Assembly: GCA_030704615.1 (NCBI GenBank)
Contig: CM060734.1
Coordinates: forward strand, 30,086,042-30,150,041
DNA length: 64,000 nucleotides
Reading direction: 5' to 3'
Origin: Takakia lepidozioides
Lineage: Eukaryota; Streptophyta; Takakiopsida; Takakiales; Takakiaceae
Shown here: positions 9,231-22,063 of the stretch, piece after piece
Numbering within the stretch: the first letter of the stretch is position 1
Layout of the letters: each line of letters starts with the position of its first letter
Position numbers and translations under genes: made by a program
Notes under the pieces: model-generated
Told to the model about the DNA's origin: nothing
What the model saw: only the letters and a program-made list of their open reading frames with translations
Database searches by the model: none

Positions 9231-12200
9231 CAAATTGCCTTGAGAGCAAACGTGCACAACATTCATTTGCAATAACTTAGTGTGATATGTAGTTTGCAGT
9301 AGGTAGCAATGAGATTATTTTTCATATGCAATTGTGCTATTCATATATGATACACCCATCAAGTGTTTTTTCAATATATATACTAGATTATACCACATTT
9401 CAGATACCAGTATATGTACTAGCTGGTAGTACTTGAGCAAATTTGAATTCATACCATTGCATAAGTGATTGCTCATTTCTCAATATCCATACCAGATAGA
9501 TATATGACTTAAAATATCCCTAGTATCAATGTTCCCCTGGTATATCATTTTGGAAGCCATCTATACATCAGGACCAGCCTGGTATCAAAAAATGTTGATA
9601 CCAGACTAACACTGGTTTAAATTGGGACTCAGACATTGGATTTAGGAGATTATAGCAAAATATTTTACCCCATTTAGTGAATGTGAAAATTTTCATGGAA
9701 AAGAGTTTTATTGGAAACATTGCAATATCGAGATTGATTTTTCTTCATACAGGCTCTGCATAATTGGATATATATAACAATTAAAAATTCCATCCCCAAA
9801 ATTAGATCAAGATTTTAAAAATTGTGAAAGGAGGTTTTGTCTGTAAAATCTGGGCTGATAGACTGAATGTTTATACTGCTTACCCAAGTACACCCATGAC
9901 ATAGTTTTGTTTTATAATTTCTCAGTTTAACACGAGTTTCAAATTGTAACAAAGGCTATTTTCCAAGGTCGAAACATAGGAGAGGATTAGACGGAGTGAG
10001 GGCACATGTGTTGGAATGGGTGAAATGTGAGGGCACCTGTAGAGGGTAGCATAATAGAGGCTAGAAGAGAAACAAGTCCGAGAGTTTTCCAGAAGCAGGA
10101 TGAGGGAGTGTACATCTTCTAAAAGACTTCACCGCCTACAGTCAATATATAAAGAGGGTAAAGAGCTACATTTTACAGGCTCACCTACCTGCAAGCAAAG
10201 CCACTCATTACAAATACATGGATTTCTGGCCAGTTCTTGCCGGTCCTAATGTACTCTGGGTCCTACCATGATATACTAGTACAATACTGGTTAGTAAACC
10301 TAACTCAAAAGAATTAAAAAAATTCACCACTCAGACAACGAGTTTCACACCACACCACAGATGCTTTCAAGGATCCTCTGCTTGGTTTTTAAGTTTTCCT
10401 CATTGTGGATGCAAGCAATAAATGTCCAAAAAACAGCTCAACGACGATTCCGACACTTGAGAACTTACATATAATTTATTATTTTGGGATTTAAGGTGAC
10501 AGCCCAACGAAAAATGATAAGGTAATAGTCTAACAGCGCGGAACAGTCCCTCATACAGTCGATCCATATTCTCTTCATGGAATTCAGATAGAGCTAACAT
10601 TGAAATATCATTGGGATACATTCCAGAGAACAGATCAGATCAGCTGACAGTAAAATCATGTTGAAACCCCAGTACACAAACATCGGAGGACAGTTTCGGC
10701 TCAATGGTAGCAAACACGCATCCACACACAGCAGAAACAAAGACCTTCACCTGAGATAAATCCCAGTGTCCTACTAAGGATGAGTAAATTGTATCTGATC
10801 GTATGGACACCATGAGAACTTCATAGGAAAACAATCAATGGCCCCAGAGTTTGTCTCAGATAGAATTCTATGGTGTATAGTCATATCAGCACGGATAACT
10901 AAGTATGGTGCATGACATCTTATCCTCATCATCGACAACCTCTTTCCCTGTCCAACCAGAATGATCAAATGTCCAGCCACCTTTAACAGCCAATCTCATC
11001 TCAATCGAGACAAACAGTATCACTACTACCATACGCCTACAACTATTTCATGACATCAAAACTGATGGCAGAGAAAGGGAAAAAAATGACAACTCAACAC
11101 TACAGAAGGAAAATATCGAAAGGGCTTGACAAACAAGGAACGGCTGCTCATGTATAGTGTTGGAACGGAGATTTCTCTTCAACGCCCACCATAAGAGGGC
11201 TCAAAGCGAGCTGGGATTATCCAGTAATCATAGCAGCATGACACTAAAATAAACCATTACAGATTACGAATGCAAGACCAATAGTATACAATGATTGCTC
11301 AGTTAACCGCAACAGGATTGGAGTCTCATCGGCCCCACCTCGTCAGGAGGGGCACTCGACAACCCTTCACTTCTCATCCTTGCAACTACTCGTGGCAGAG
11401 ATCACTCAGTACTTCTTAGAGGTATTATCCCACAGCAGGCCAAGGCCTTTCGGCGGATTGACAATTAGATGCTCATCACCGTGATCATCTGCCCCTCGAG
11501 TGCCGAGGAAACCAAACAAGACCAAAATATAGCAAAATTCTCTAGTTCATAGCGTCGAAGTACCCGAACTGCGTTAACCTACCTGGACACAAACAATCCT
11601 AAACCCCAAACCAGATTAGTCTTTCTTCCAGACATACCGATTCCAGAAGTCCAAATCTGGAGATATGAGATTAAGCTTCACCTGAACACATTGATAAAGA
11701 TCCAGGTTGTTAAGCAAAAACCTATATTGTTCTAGGCGATTTTCAGCGCTCATGTGCCACCAAGTTCAAGCACACGAGCGACTCTAGTCCATCGCCAGCA
11801 TGTCTACTCAACCCCGTAAAGAAAATGGTTAGGGAAGCACTCCTAACAAATGGAGAGCAGGCTGCTTATCATTCGATCGATGCCAATACCTCAATTTACA
11901 AGATGCACGGCAGTAGCACATGAACGTATTGACGGGACTGGTTTCAAATCGAAACAAAATACGGAACACGGAAATCTCCCCTGCACTACATGCCGGGAAG
12001 CGCATAAGAGGTTCCGATCGTATTAGGTAAAGCCATACGATCGGGATGTGATAGAACCGCTCAGACCCTTAGATGTTCTGCAAGTTTGAGATATTTTCAG
12101 TCAAAAGACTGATTATCAAGTCTCATCACCGCGGTCTGTGCAACTAAAACGCTGAAATCACCACCTGCGCCACTCAATACCACATTCCCAGCCATCTCTA

Positions 12201-12300
12201 AACCAGCCAAACATAACCTCCCAGATACAACATGCACTATCGAACAAACTACACCACATTCGACATGTTACCAGGAACAGATCCACTACCTCGCGACACA
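9231..12300. other. Non-coding stretch, nothing recognised
   Basis: AT-rich sequence with only short unrelated frames. Minus-strand frames at 10400-10621 and 10774-10980 show no known family. A TATATAAAG at about 10146-10154 may be chance. I see no RNA gene. Confidence 0.4.
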
Positions 12301-12489
12301 GACTAGCCGCAGTGCTAAAGACAACACGCCAACACGAAGAAGCCCGTGCACATCTCAGTCGCAGTAACGAGTCAAACAGGAGAAGAGCACTGAAACTGTT
12401 TGCTGCTCTTTCGCACTACTCGCAAGCAAGCATTTTCGATGCCCTCCATCTGTGCACACCATCCATGCCAGCATACCTGGAGTACAACC

Positions 12490-12630
12490 TAGTTGCAGGA
12501 GCACCAACAAGCACCACCAAAACCAGACCCATCCCGAGAGAGAGACAATCCAGAGAAGCGATCAAAGAGAAGAGATGCTTCAAACGAACGATGGCGGCGA
12601 CTTATAGGGTTTCTCCAAAGCCCTAAGGCG
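12490..12630 (-). promoter_or_regulatory. Possible minus-strand 5' leader with telo-box
   Basis: On the minus strand, AAACCCTA (plus 12605-12612) is a telo-box, a motif common in promoters and leaders of plant growth and ribosomal-protein genes. A CT-rich stretch follows, and then an ATG opening a short hydrophobic peptide (MGLVLVVLVGAPATR) that runs into a possible splice donor, CAG|GTATGC. No downstream exon could be identified, so this is only a hint of a transcription start. Confidence 0.22.
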
Positions 12631-12708
12631 CTTGCGACCGCCGGATCTCATCAACGACCTCCGGATATTCTTCACTTAAGAACCGTCGGTCGCCACAGCG
12701 ATTGATTG

Positions 12709-12730
12709 ATTCATCCATGTGTGGATGAAT
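12709..12730. repeat. Perfect 9-bp inverted repeat
   Basis: ATTCATCCA, then TGTG, then TGGATGAAT: a perfect 9-bp stem with a 4-base loop. It is not followed by a T run. Its role is unknown; it may be a transposon terminus or a factor site. Confidence 0.5.
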
Positions 12731-14710
12731 ACACTAGCAGGCTAAGCAGTTGCTAACATCCTATAAGATGCTTAGGTTCGATTGTAAGGTCCCATAAGAT
12801 TCGCTAGATTCGCTAGAAGAATCGCTCAAGTTCAAACCTCGGGCACCATTTGTTATGGACTTGACCATGACGACAATTTGCAGGTTACATTCATCCTGGC
12901 GTTCACCAGTGGATGGATGATGTATGGTTGTCTCGGGATTGGGGTCAGGTCGACATGTCGGTCTGAGCAGATCGAGGTCTGGAATGACGTGAGCAAATCT
13001 GGAGAAGGCAGTCCTCCTCGCTGACGCTGGGAGCAGGGGAGAGAGAAGACATGGGAGCTCCACTGGAATGGCAATGGAGGATTTGGTATCGCTGTTTCGT
13101 AGGGCTGGCTTTGGCCGCTGGATGGACTGTACCTTCTGTCACGCAGGTGTCAGCATTGGAATCCCTTCCCTTCAGAGTGCTACATGGTGTGGTCCTCTCC
13201 CTTCACCCATTCTCCTGTGCGTTCTTTGAGCTGTGTGGCTATCGGTGATAATCGCTTCAAATCATTCTAGCTCTTGCAGGAAATGGAATTTTATTGTATT
13301 TTTATCGTCTTCTCCCTATCAGCTTCCTCGTCTTCTTTGAGTTGGCCAGTGAACTGCTTTTGCCATTGAACTGCTTTTAGAACTGGAATCATGCAGCACA
13401 AATGGAAATCTTCCAGAGTCGAGATAAGACTTGCTTATACGTTTCTCAAGCGGCAAAGCAAATCAGTTCACTACACTAGCTGATCAATAGCAAATGCTGC
13501 TTTGTCCAGCTCTTTTTAACGTAAGAGGAAAGCTCTGGATTTCCTTCCTTTACCCTAGTATTTTTCTAGTTTATGTTTGTTTTACGTTAGTATGTTGGCT
13601 GCCCAGGCCTGGGATATTCATTCCCGGCTTGTTTAGCTAAGTGGTTCGAAGAATTGTCAAAAGTCACTACTTCTTTCGTCCGTCAAACTTTCCGGTTTGG
13701 CCTGGGTATCTTCCAATTTCCAGGTGTCTCTCCATGATCACCTTCACAGTCATGTAGAGGTTAACTCCTTGCGAACTCTTTGTCTGCTCTCTCTTTCTTT
13801 ATCCATGGCAATGTATTCCCCAAAAAGGATTTCCCCTACTGTCTATTTAACTTGCGACATAAATAACAATCGCAAATCGATCAGCCAGGATACTTCAATC
13901 GCCTTGAGTGTTCATATCCTTTTATGTCTAATTACACAACCAATCCTGCAGTCACTCCTTTTGTTAATTACCAAATAGTAGTGTCACCTAGTTAACTTCC
14001 AAATGCATAAGTTTGTATATATCAATAATTTCTTCAGAGATGTCCTTAAGCTTCAAACTACTTTGGGGATGGATTGGCACATGGTTGGCAGGCATTGGAG
14101 ACCAATGCGACAATGAGGGGATTACACGATTTACACAGCTATTGAGCAGCATGTCAGGAGCTGTGGGATTTTGCATGTTGTGACTCCTATCTGTCAGCCT
14201 TCTATGCATCCGTTTTTGTTTTGCAATGAAGCAATAATGATCTGCTTTAAACTCCTGTTCGTTGTTGGCCAGTCTCGCTGGTACCTAGTGGAACAACAGT
14301 TGGTTCTACTCCACGATCCTATGAGTTAAAAAGTCTGAATATCTGGATAGATCTCTAGAGTGATCCCAAGTCAGCGGCGCTGAACCAGACAGAGACGGCT
14401 GAAAGAAGCTGCACCTCGTCTTTCCGACCCTCGGGTTGTAGCATCACAAAACCCATATGTAACATTTTGGATTATTATCTGGAATTGTCACTGTGGGTGA
14501 CGGGCCACACAAGTGATACTAAGTCTTTTGGGTGGTGGTCCCCACTGGGTTGTCCTTAGTCCATGGTCTCACACTACAGATATTATTTCTTCTGAAGTTT
14601 GTTTAAAAGAACTTCCAAATATAGAGCTACAGTGTCAGATAGGGCAGACTCATGGAATGCAGAATGTAGAATGTAGAGCTGGCTGGCTGTCTCACCTTAT
14701 GAAGTTTAGG
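12731..14710. other. Non-coding stretch 3' of the P450 gene
   Basis: Several overlapping short frames on both strands at 12.76-13.25 kb show no recognisable domain and look like low-stop-density sequence. The rest is AT-rich. The part nearest 14710 should hold the 3' UTR of the minus-strand P450. Confidence 0.4.
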
Positions 14711-17071
14711 TTAATACAAATGTGAAGGCAGACGAGGGTCTGCAATCACACGCAATGGATTTACCCGAGACAGCATCCCCCCTAGAAATTGCTCTGACAT
14801 GTCCACCTGATCTTTTGGGTCTTCCTGATTTGGCATTCTGAAATTGAAGCTCTGGATTAGACGAGCCACGCATATCTGCACGAAGAGCATTCCCAATGGC
14901 ATTCCTGGACATTGACGTCTTCCTGCTCCAAAGGGTAATAGATTAAAGTGCTGGCCTTTTACGTCGATCTCAGGTTGCGTAACAAATCTCCCTGGGTCAA
15001 ACTCAAGGGGCCTTTCCCAGGTAGCGGGATCCCTTTGGATAGCGTAGATGTTGACGAGCAGGCGTGTTGGAGCTTGTAATTGATAGCCTGCTACTTGGCA
15101 CTTCTCTATTGACTCACGCGGCACTGACAAAGGTGCAGGGGGATGAAGACGGAGCACCTCCTTTATAACAGCCTGGAGGTAAGAGAGACTGGGAAGGTCA
15201 GATTCCTCCACCCTGCGGCTGGTACCAACCACAGAGTCCAGCTCATCCTGCACACGCATCATAACTTGGGGATGTCGCAAGAGCTCTGCTATTGCCCAGT
15301 CTGCTGCGCTCGAGGAAGTATCTGTTCCAGCGATAATCATATCCTGCATGGAAACAAGCATTTTTTATTGAGCTAAATCATTCAATTGGTCATTCTCAAG
15401 GACCTGCAACAACTTCTATCAAGAGTCGAAAGATTCAACCAGTTGAAAAGATACTAGCTTGCCTGTGTGCCAATGCATTAGAAAACATTGATCAGTAGAC
15501 AGCTAAGTGAGCAAACTCTTGAATATTTCCAGCATGCGTACACTGTGTCCCCTTCCTCATCTATGTGCGTGCACATCGGTAGCCTCCATTCCCAGTCTAT
15601 GTACAAAGATACAAGGAAAAGGTCTGAAGGTGCAGATCATGCTTTAATAAGAGCTCGAAAGTAAGTTCTAGATATATAATGTACGTGTTAAGTTACAATC
15701 CTACTGCTGCAGAGAGACTGAACATTACTTGTATCAAAACTTTCACTGTAGCTTCAGGAAGAAAGCCCAGTCCATCTTCTGAAGGGGTGGACAACAAGGT
15801 GTCAACGAAGTCCTTGGGGTCATGAGTATTAGTTGGACCGTCGCCTCCATGTTTGCTTCCTAGTACAGCATGTTTCCTGTTGAGAATCTCTCCCATTATT
15901 TCGTCTGCTCTGTTCTTCACCTTCCACATTTGGGCATCGTAGCCTAAAATTCTCGTGACACGTTGAAGGTATGGAATGAAGTCACCAATCATGATTCCCG
16001 CTTGAGCCCTGAGCAAGCTGAGAACCAACCCCTTGAGTTGTTGGCCAGTCTCCTGCTGACCCACCTTGTCGGCGCCAAAGTATCTGCGGGGCAAGAATCG
16101 TCCTGGGTCACATTTTAAACCTGAGATCATGTGAACAGATTTTGGCCAGGATTATAAGGTTCCAGTACAGGATATGCAGTGCACAGTTTTCTCGATCTAG
16201 TTCTTGACTTAGAGCACGTCAATCCGACCCTCATCCGATCCTCCTTCGATTAACAAGTGATGGGCCACCGTCTAACAATTCACAAACTTTACTTCAATAT
16301 CCTGAAACCAGACTAGAGACAGCGGAGGGGGTTTAGGGCGATTTCACCGTACCTCTTGTCCAGCATCAGGCGTGTGATGACGTTGTCTGTCAGATTCCCC
16401 ACCTTGAGAGTGATGTTCACTTCTTTCCCTTCTTGTGCATCTAGCAAGATGGACCTCACTGTTGCGTTTATCTCCTCCGTTCTACCTGGACGAGACGCAT
16501 CCAGGCGCTTGGGTGAAAAGAGCTCCATCGCGCAGATTTTCCTCAAGTACCGCCAGTAGGGACCATAAGGCGCCCACACGAGGTCAGTGAAGTTGTTGGT
16601 GACGATAGCTCCAGACATGGATGGCGGGCGGCTTGCAAACACCTTATCATTGGATTTGAGAAAATCTCTTGCTGATTCTGCACTAGAGATTATAACAGTG
16701 GGCGCGGAGCCCAAGCGCATATACATGATGGGTCCATATCTAGTAGCGAGGGTCTGTAGTGCCTGGTGGGCGAGGCCTCCCATCTGATGGAGATTCCCTA
16801 TTACTGGCCAAGCGCGTGGTCCTGGGGGAAGCTTGAGAGAATTGCCCCCACGAAGGAACAGGCCCTTAGCCAACAGGCTTACTGTGACTATGCCCGCAAG
16901 CACAAGCATCGTCATGTTGCGTTGAGGCCGCCATACACTAGTTGCTTCAGCTGATAGTAAGCTTATGTTGGAGAGACTCTCGTTTAGAGTCACCATCTGG
17001 GTCCTTGGATCAGCACTAGCAATGCTGCCGAGAGAGCCTGGGCTGGGGAGAGAGGGTGGCGAAAGAGGCAA
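14711..17071 (-). CDS. Cytochrome P450, CYP71 clan, three exons
   Basis: Membrane-anchored haem monooxygenase of the plant A-type (CYP71 clan), acting at the ER with a P450 reductase. Exons (minus): 17071-16353, 16083-15729 and 15343-14711. Junctions are GT-AG and the joined frame is 568 codons with no stop. Visible motifs: a hydrophobic anchor about residues 53-72, the PPGP hinge at 82-85, the I-helix AGTDTS at 363-368, ExxR (EVLR) at 420-423, FDPGRF at 473-478, and the haem loop FGAGRRQCPG with Cys503. The length exceeds the usual ~500 because of about 50 extra N-terminal residues; translation may start at Met53 or Met55. Resemblance is to the flavonoid-hydroxylase and CYP71-like group. Substrate cannot be told from sequence. 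Confidence 0.92.
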
Positions 17072-17105
17072 GTCTGCTTCAGTGATGAGCCAGGTAACTC
17101 GGGCC

Positions 17106-17111
17106 TATATA
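17106..17111 (-). promoter_or_regulatory. TATA box of the P450 gene
   Basis: On the minus strand TATATA lies 35 bp before the first ATG at 17071. With the usual 25-32 bp to the start of transcription, the 5' leader would be only a few bases. That argues either for a different TATA or for initiation at a downstream Met. Confidence 0.5.
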
Positions 17112-18950
17112 TCTCCTCACTGAAGTCAAACGCCGCTGTCAGCAAACGTCCACCATAGAACTGTATATTTCTGGGCTCGCAGTAACCATTTCATATTCAA
17201 CATATTGTCGCCACAGTGTCAAGCCTTTCTGACCTGCTCGTAAGTGGGATTCTTGAGGTCCAAGTCCAAAAGCATCATGGTTTACTTTGGGAGAAGGTCC
17301 CCTTTCGGTGGACGGTAGCTGCTGTTCCACACCATCCCTTGCAAGGCTATCGTGGCATTTTGTCAACAGTATTTGTGAACCACATCAGTATAATATGTCA
17401 CTATACATCTCACGTGGGCATCGTGGAGCAGTGTTCGACACCTAAGTTCACTGGCTTCGGATTCTTGCTTGGGAAACAAATATACTTCTTCCATAAAACG
17501 CCCGGAATAGTGGGGCGGTGGGGAAACACATGTAGATGAAATCAGTTTGTCCGAGTTTCCTGGTGCTACTCGAGATCTATAAAAACGTTGGGATGTTATT
17601 AGTTCTTACTTTAGCTGCTATGTAGTTTGCAGATGCGTTGTTTATGCTTGGGGAGGTAAGAAAAAAACTGGTGTCACGGATGGTTGTTGCACTTGCCCGT
17701 TTTGTATTAGAACAACTTGCTTGTTTTAAGCTTTCATTTACTCCCAATTCTTGCATGTATTCCACACGTATGGTTGATCCTGCGAAGTTGACCATGGTTT
17801 TGAGGTTCCGACTTCAGACAGCCTTGTTAGTTGGAGGACAATTCTCTATCCCCTTGGACTTTGTGTCGACTTGTTCTCCTGCGTTGGTTAATGGGGAGGG
17901 ATCCTCACTCGACCCGGATCCAAAGGCATGAGGCTAGCTAGCAACGAATCATCTCTCGAGTGACAGTGAATAACTTGAAAATAAATCAGTCACAACATCA
18001 GTACACACACTAGAGACGGGCCTCGGCTATCCATTTCTATTTCCAATCGTTTTCCTGGGAGGAAAACAAATGGGAGCAAGAAGTTGAAGCAAGGATATGC
18101 GAGGAGCTGCAAATCATGCACGTCCTAACGTCTTGTCTGCCTTCCCATTCTCGCAGTCCGCACCTCCTAAGCATATCAATCCATTGCTCAGGATCTTCTG
18201 CGCAAAATTAGCACGACTTTCTCATTGAACTATTTTTGCATGACGCGGTGGCCCGGCAGCATCTCTGTGGAACCCTTCCCCTCCATGTCCAATTTCTGGC
18301 AAGGAAGGAAGACTCGCGCTCACGCGTGAGGGGCCGCCGCCTTCGCTTACCGGACTGTTTGGGAGTCACATGGCCGTCAGCGAACCTGACTTAACCTCTG
18401 CTCTACTCTGGTCGGCGGCCTTCATCCGGTGCTCGGATGAATGAACATTGCTCAAATTCACCACTTTCATTATTTCTTATGTTTGATGTTCATGAAGCTG
18501 TGTTATAATAAAATAAATAAAGTAAAATAAAACTAAAGCTGATTGAGGGTATCCCTGGAGGGCTCTCTATTGGACTACAATGCTAAGGGGTTTCTGAAGT
18601 GTGGCCTACTTCCTACCCCTTTTGTGGTTGAAAATAAAGAGAAAAAATACAGAAAAAAAGTTTCAAGACAGATGTAGATAAAATATTTCATCCAATATTT
18701 ATAGATGAAGTATGTAAACAGGATGTAGTTATATGATCTAGTTGGTGCATGTTTGACTGGTGAGATATTCATAGAGACACATTGCTCAGCAATCAGTGTG
18801 ACTACACCGCCCTTCACCATGCAAAAATGCTCCATATGAAGGCCGAAAAAATCTGGGCCGCTAAAAGAAAGGCAAGAAAACAATCTGAACCTTCCAGCAT
18901 GAAGGGTTGGAGAAAAATGAATCTTGCAAATGAAAGGCCAAGTTCAATAA
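17112..18950. other. Non-coding stretch upstream of the P450
   Basis: Contains the P450 promoter side. A plus-strand frame at 17638-17931 is open for 97 codons but matches no family I know. Around 18.3-18.45 kb there is a GC-rich patch with GGCCGCCGCC and GGCGGCC in inverted orientation. No gene is supported. Confidence 0.4.
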
Positions 18951-18954
18951 TGAA

Positions 18955-19010
18955 GGGGCCAGCCGGCGGAGGGGGCAGTAGCCGCAAGGCCACGTGGCTT
19001 TTAGATACGC
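18955..19010 (+). repeat. Short copy resembling the 3' end of the large LINE
   Basis: GGGGGCAGTAGCCGCAAGG at 18971-18989 matches 18 of 19 bases of 44094-44112 in the 3' end of the LINE. Similarity continues through AxxxGGCT and TTTAxATACGC-like bases. The one mismatch and a downstream change are compensatory in the CCC-GCAA-GGG hairpin (here GCC-GCAA-GGC). It may be a dead LINE 3' end or a SINE that borrowed the tail. No AT tail follows. Confidence 0.4.
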
Positions 19011-22000
19011 CTTCTCTCCAACAATGAAAGGTTCAACTAGTTTTTCTCACCTCGTGAACCGTGCCAAGCACCTATACCCCAACCAAGTTGCAACCTATCC
19101 AATTCCAATGGCTATTATCAATTTGCCAAATTCCAAATGGCCGTTGCATGCCCAACAGTGTAGAGCCGAAAATGTTTTTTTAAGAATTTCTTATTTAGAA
19201 GGCTTTATTAAATTAAATAGAGTTGGCTTTATGAGTAACTCACATAATCCCAAGAAGAGGGACTACGATGCAGCATGAAGGTCAACATGGAGTTGGACTA
19301 TTTACTGAATTTTTTTCACCTAAATATAGTTATTATGGGGACTTAGGATAATGAATATAGGTCTTATGATAGGTCTTTTTAAGGACGGTTTCTTGATGAT
19401 GTTTCTTCAACAATTCATAGCAAACTCAAAATTGACTCCAAAATTGCATCTGAAATTTGTTCTACGTGGGGGGCTATGCATATTATGACATATATTTCAG
19501 AGAACATATTCTTCAATAGAATTGGACAAATAAAATTCACTGATCTGAAAAGACAGTTTTAGGGAAGGTATTCATAGGTTTTTTGTGGACTTTCTGGAAT
19601 ATGAAAAGAGCTCTATTTGATGTCTATTGTACTGAAATATCAAATTTATGTTACAGGGCAAACTCACCGAATGGCCGCCAAAAAGAATGAAGGGTTGTCA
19701 AAATTACAGCCCTTAACCCCTTAAGGACTCACTAGGCAACCTGAATCGACCCACAACGGATTTTGTGGATGTAATTGGACGACCTCTATGTCTGAAGCAA
19801 TCCTGGAGCCCTGCTCCTCATGCGCCAAGGAAATTATTTGCGCCCGAAAAAACAGAAACTCCATCGGCTAGGAATTTTCAAGTATTCAGTCTTGGGTAAA
19901 AATAGGGAAGTCGAGTAGAGTAGACTACCACACATGGTCGGTTGCATAGGCCCACTGGCATTAGCTTAGAATGGGAAAATAAATTTGGCTCGATGTCACT
20001 CTGCCACACATGGAAAGTGTGAATTTTGCTTTGCATTCAAAATTGGGGACACCCTTGGCCATGGGAAGTGTTTTTACCCCCCCAAATTATGACTCCACTA
20101 CATATTGAGATTACTTTTAATTAGTGGATGGTCCTGCTGAGAAAGTTCAGAAAGTTCAGAAAATGAAAAAATCAGGATTGAAGTAAATTACAACAGATTC
20201 ATAGAGATAACATACTACACACGGGTTTGAGAGTTTTGTTTGTTGAACCTGTAGGAAATGGAGTCCTGTTGAGAAGTTTGACAATCCCAGTGCCGCAAGC
20301 CGCAACTTCGCCAACCCCAATCACTCCACCTGCACCAAGCCCCTCATTGACCCTGTTCCTGTACTTCTGCAGCAACCACAACCACAACCACAACCAACTT
20401 AGCATACCCCGAAGATAGGAAAAACTACTTACACTGGTACTGAAACCAAGAGTTGTAGCGTTTGTGGCGGCACCAAAATGGAAGCCACTAGTGAGTCGCT
20501 TGAAACTTAACCCACATAATACTAGAACTATCTAAAAAGTCAACTAGTGAACTACTAAAAATAGCTAGTGACTACCTACGTGGCCCACACCCTACAATCA
20601 TGGGCCATGTGCTCGCCCCCCTTTTTTTTTGGCTTTGTTTTGACACCTCCCTGCCACCTCATTCGTCCCTCTAATTCCTGGACCACAATAAATCTTGGAC
20701 CACTCTAGAAACAGGCCCGAATGAAACTGCTCTACATATTCACATGAAAAAAATTCCTTTTGTTTTTGGCTGTTGGGGCTAAAATTAGGTGATAGTGTAT
20801 TTTCAGTGACACACATTCTTCTTGACACCCATTCTGAATGTGGAAGGATTCTACAAGGAAAATTCCATATAGGAATTCATTCGTCAATTTTTGCCCTTCA
20901 TGAGCATAGATTTGGTGGGCCATCCCCAAAATAGTACCTACCCTAACTACATTCTTTGAATCTTCCTACCCCTATTATGAACCTTACACACATCCCTACG
21001 TACTACATCTCTATGCTCATCAAATTTGGAGAATTTTACCGTTGTATTTGCCAGATTATAAATAGAAACATAGAGTGAATATTCCATGTGGACCGAAAAA
21101 TTCCTCTGAAATTTCGGCCAGATATCTGCCGGGTATTACACCAAGTATAGGATTTGTTTTTGTATTTTCATAACCGCCGGTTATGCATCTAATCCGGATA
21201 TTAAATGGTGTGGTTCCGGATACATTGATATCCTGCTGTTAATATCCAGATGACTCTATATTCGCCCAACACTGGTACTACCGTACTACTACTAACCACT
21301 CTTGGGTGGGTACACAGGTTAGACTCGGATATATACCAAGTTATATACAGGGGTATGTGCAGCCCTGACAGCCGGGCCCATCACTGCCATCACTGCTTAG
21401 GGCAGAGCATGCCCTTAAAGTGTTCACAGGCCTGTCCTGTTAAACTAATTAAATTAATACCTAATAGATAAATATACATTATTTATTTAACTAAATACAA
21501 TCAATGGTTTTTATCCTAGTTAATATCGGCAATTGAGAACCGGTATTTAGAACCGCCGGTTATCATATAAGAAATGGATTTATTGATAGTAGGCGAGGGG
21601 TGAAAAAAAATCTTGTCCCAGCAGGTTATTAGAATTTGTAAAATTTCAAATAACGGGAACGGTAGGTTATCTAAAAACAAATTAAGTATATAGCCACAAC
21701 AGCCATTTATGAAGTTTTTTAAAGAGCCACCAAACACTATTATTTTCTCTTCCCACTAACTTGTTCAAGGTGTTTCCCTTGTTGTTTTGTTTTTACTTTT
21801 AGCATGCATTGTAGTGGCAAGTTAGTTATCCTCCCCACCCACCTTGGTATTTGACATTGAATAACTGAAAAGACAAGTTTTTTTCTATTAATATTAAAGA
21901 AAGGGGACGGAGGCCCTTTAAATCATATTAAAAAGGAGTCTTGGAAAAAATAACCAAGACTGGAGGCCATGAGGCAGTACAAGCGGGTACAAGCTGAAAG

Positions 22001-22059
22001 TTAATTTTTGTGCAGATATGTACAACTTTACTATACTATTGCACAAGAATGTGTTGACT
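19011..22059. other. Non-coding stretch, simple repeats only
   Basis: No gene is recognised. It holds an (AACCAC)4 microsatellite at 20374-20397, and two copies of the palindrome-like AACCGCCGGTTAT at about 21173-21185 and 21553-21565. Near 19710-19755 a segment (CTTAACCCCTTAAGGACTC...ACCTGAATCG) resembles the end of the fold-back element at 54.2 kb. Confidence 0.45.
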
Positions 22060-22063
22060 TGTC

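Noticed and set aside
12853-13400. A solo LTR starting TGTTATGGACTTG after GGCACCATT
   Set aside because: No matching terminal CA with a 5-bp duplication could be found, and there is no internal retroelement sequence nearby.
17638-17931. A 97-codon plus-strand frame as a small gene
   Set aside because: No motif, no splice context and no family recognised; a minus-strand frame overlaps it.
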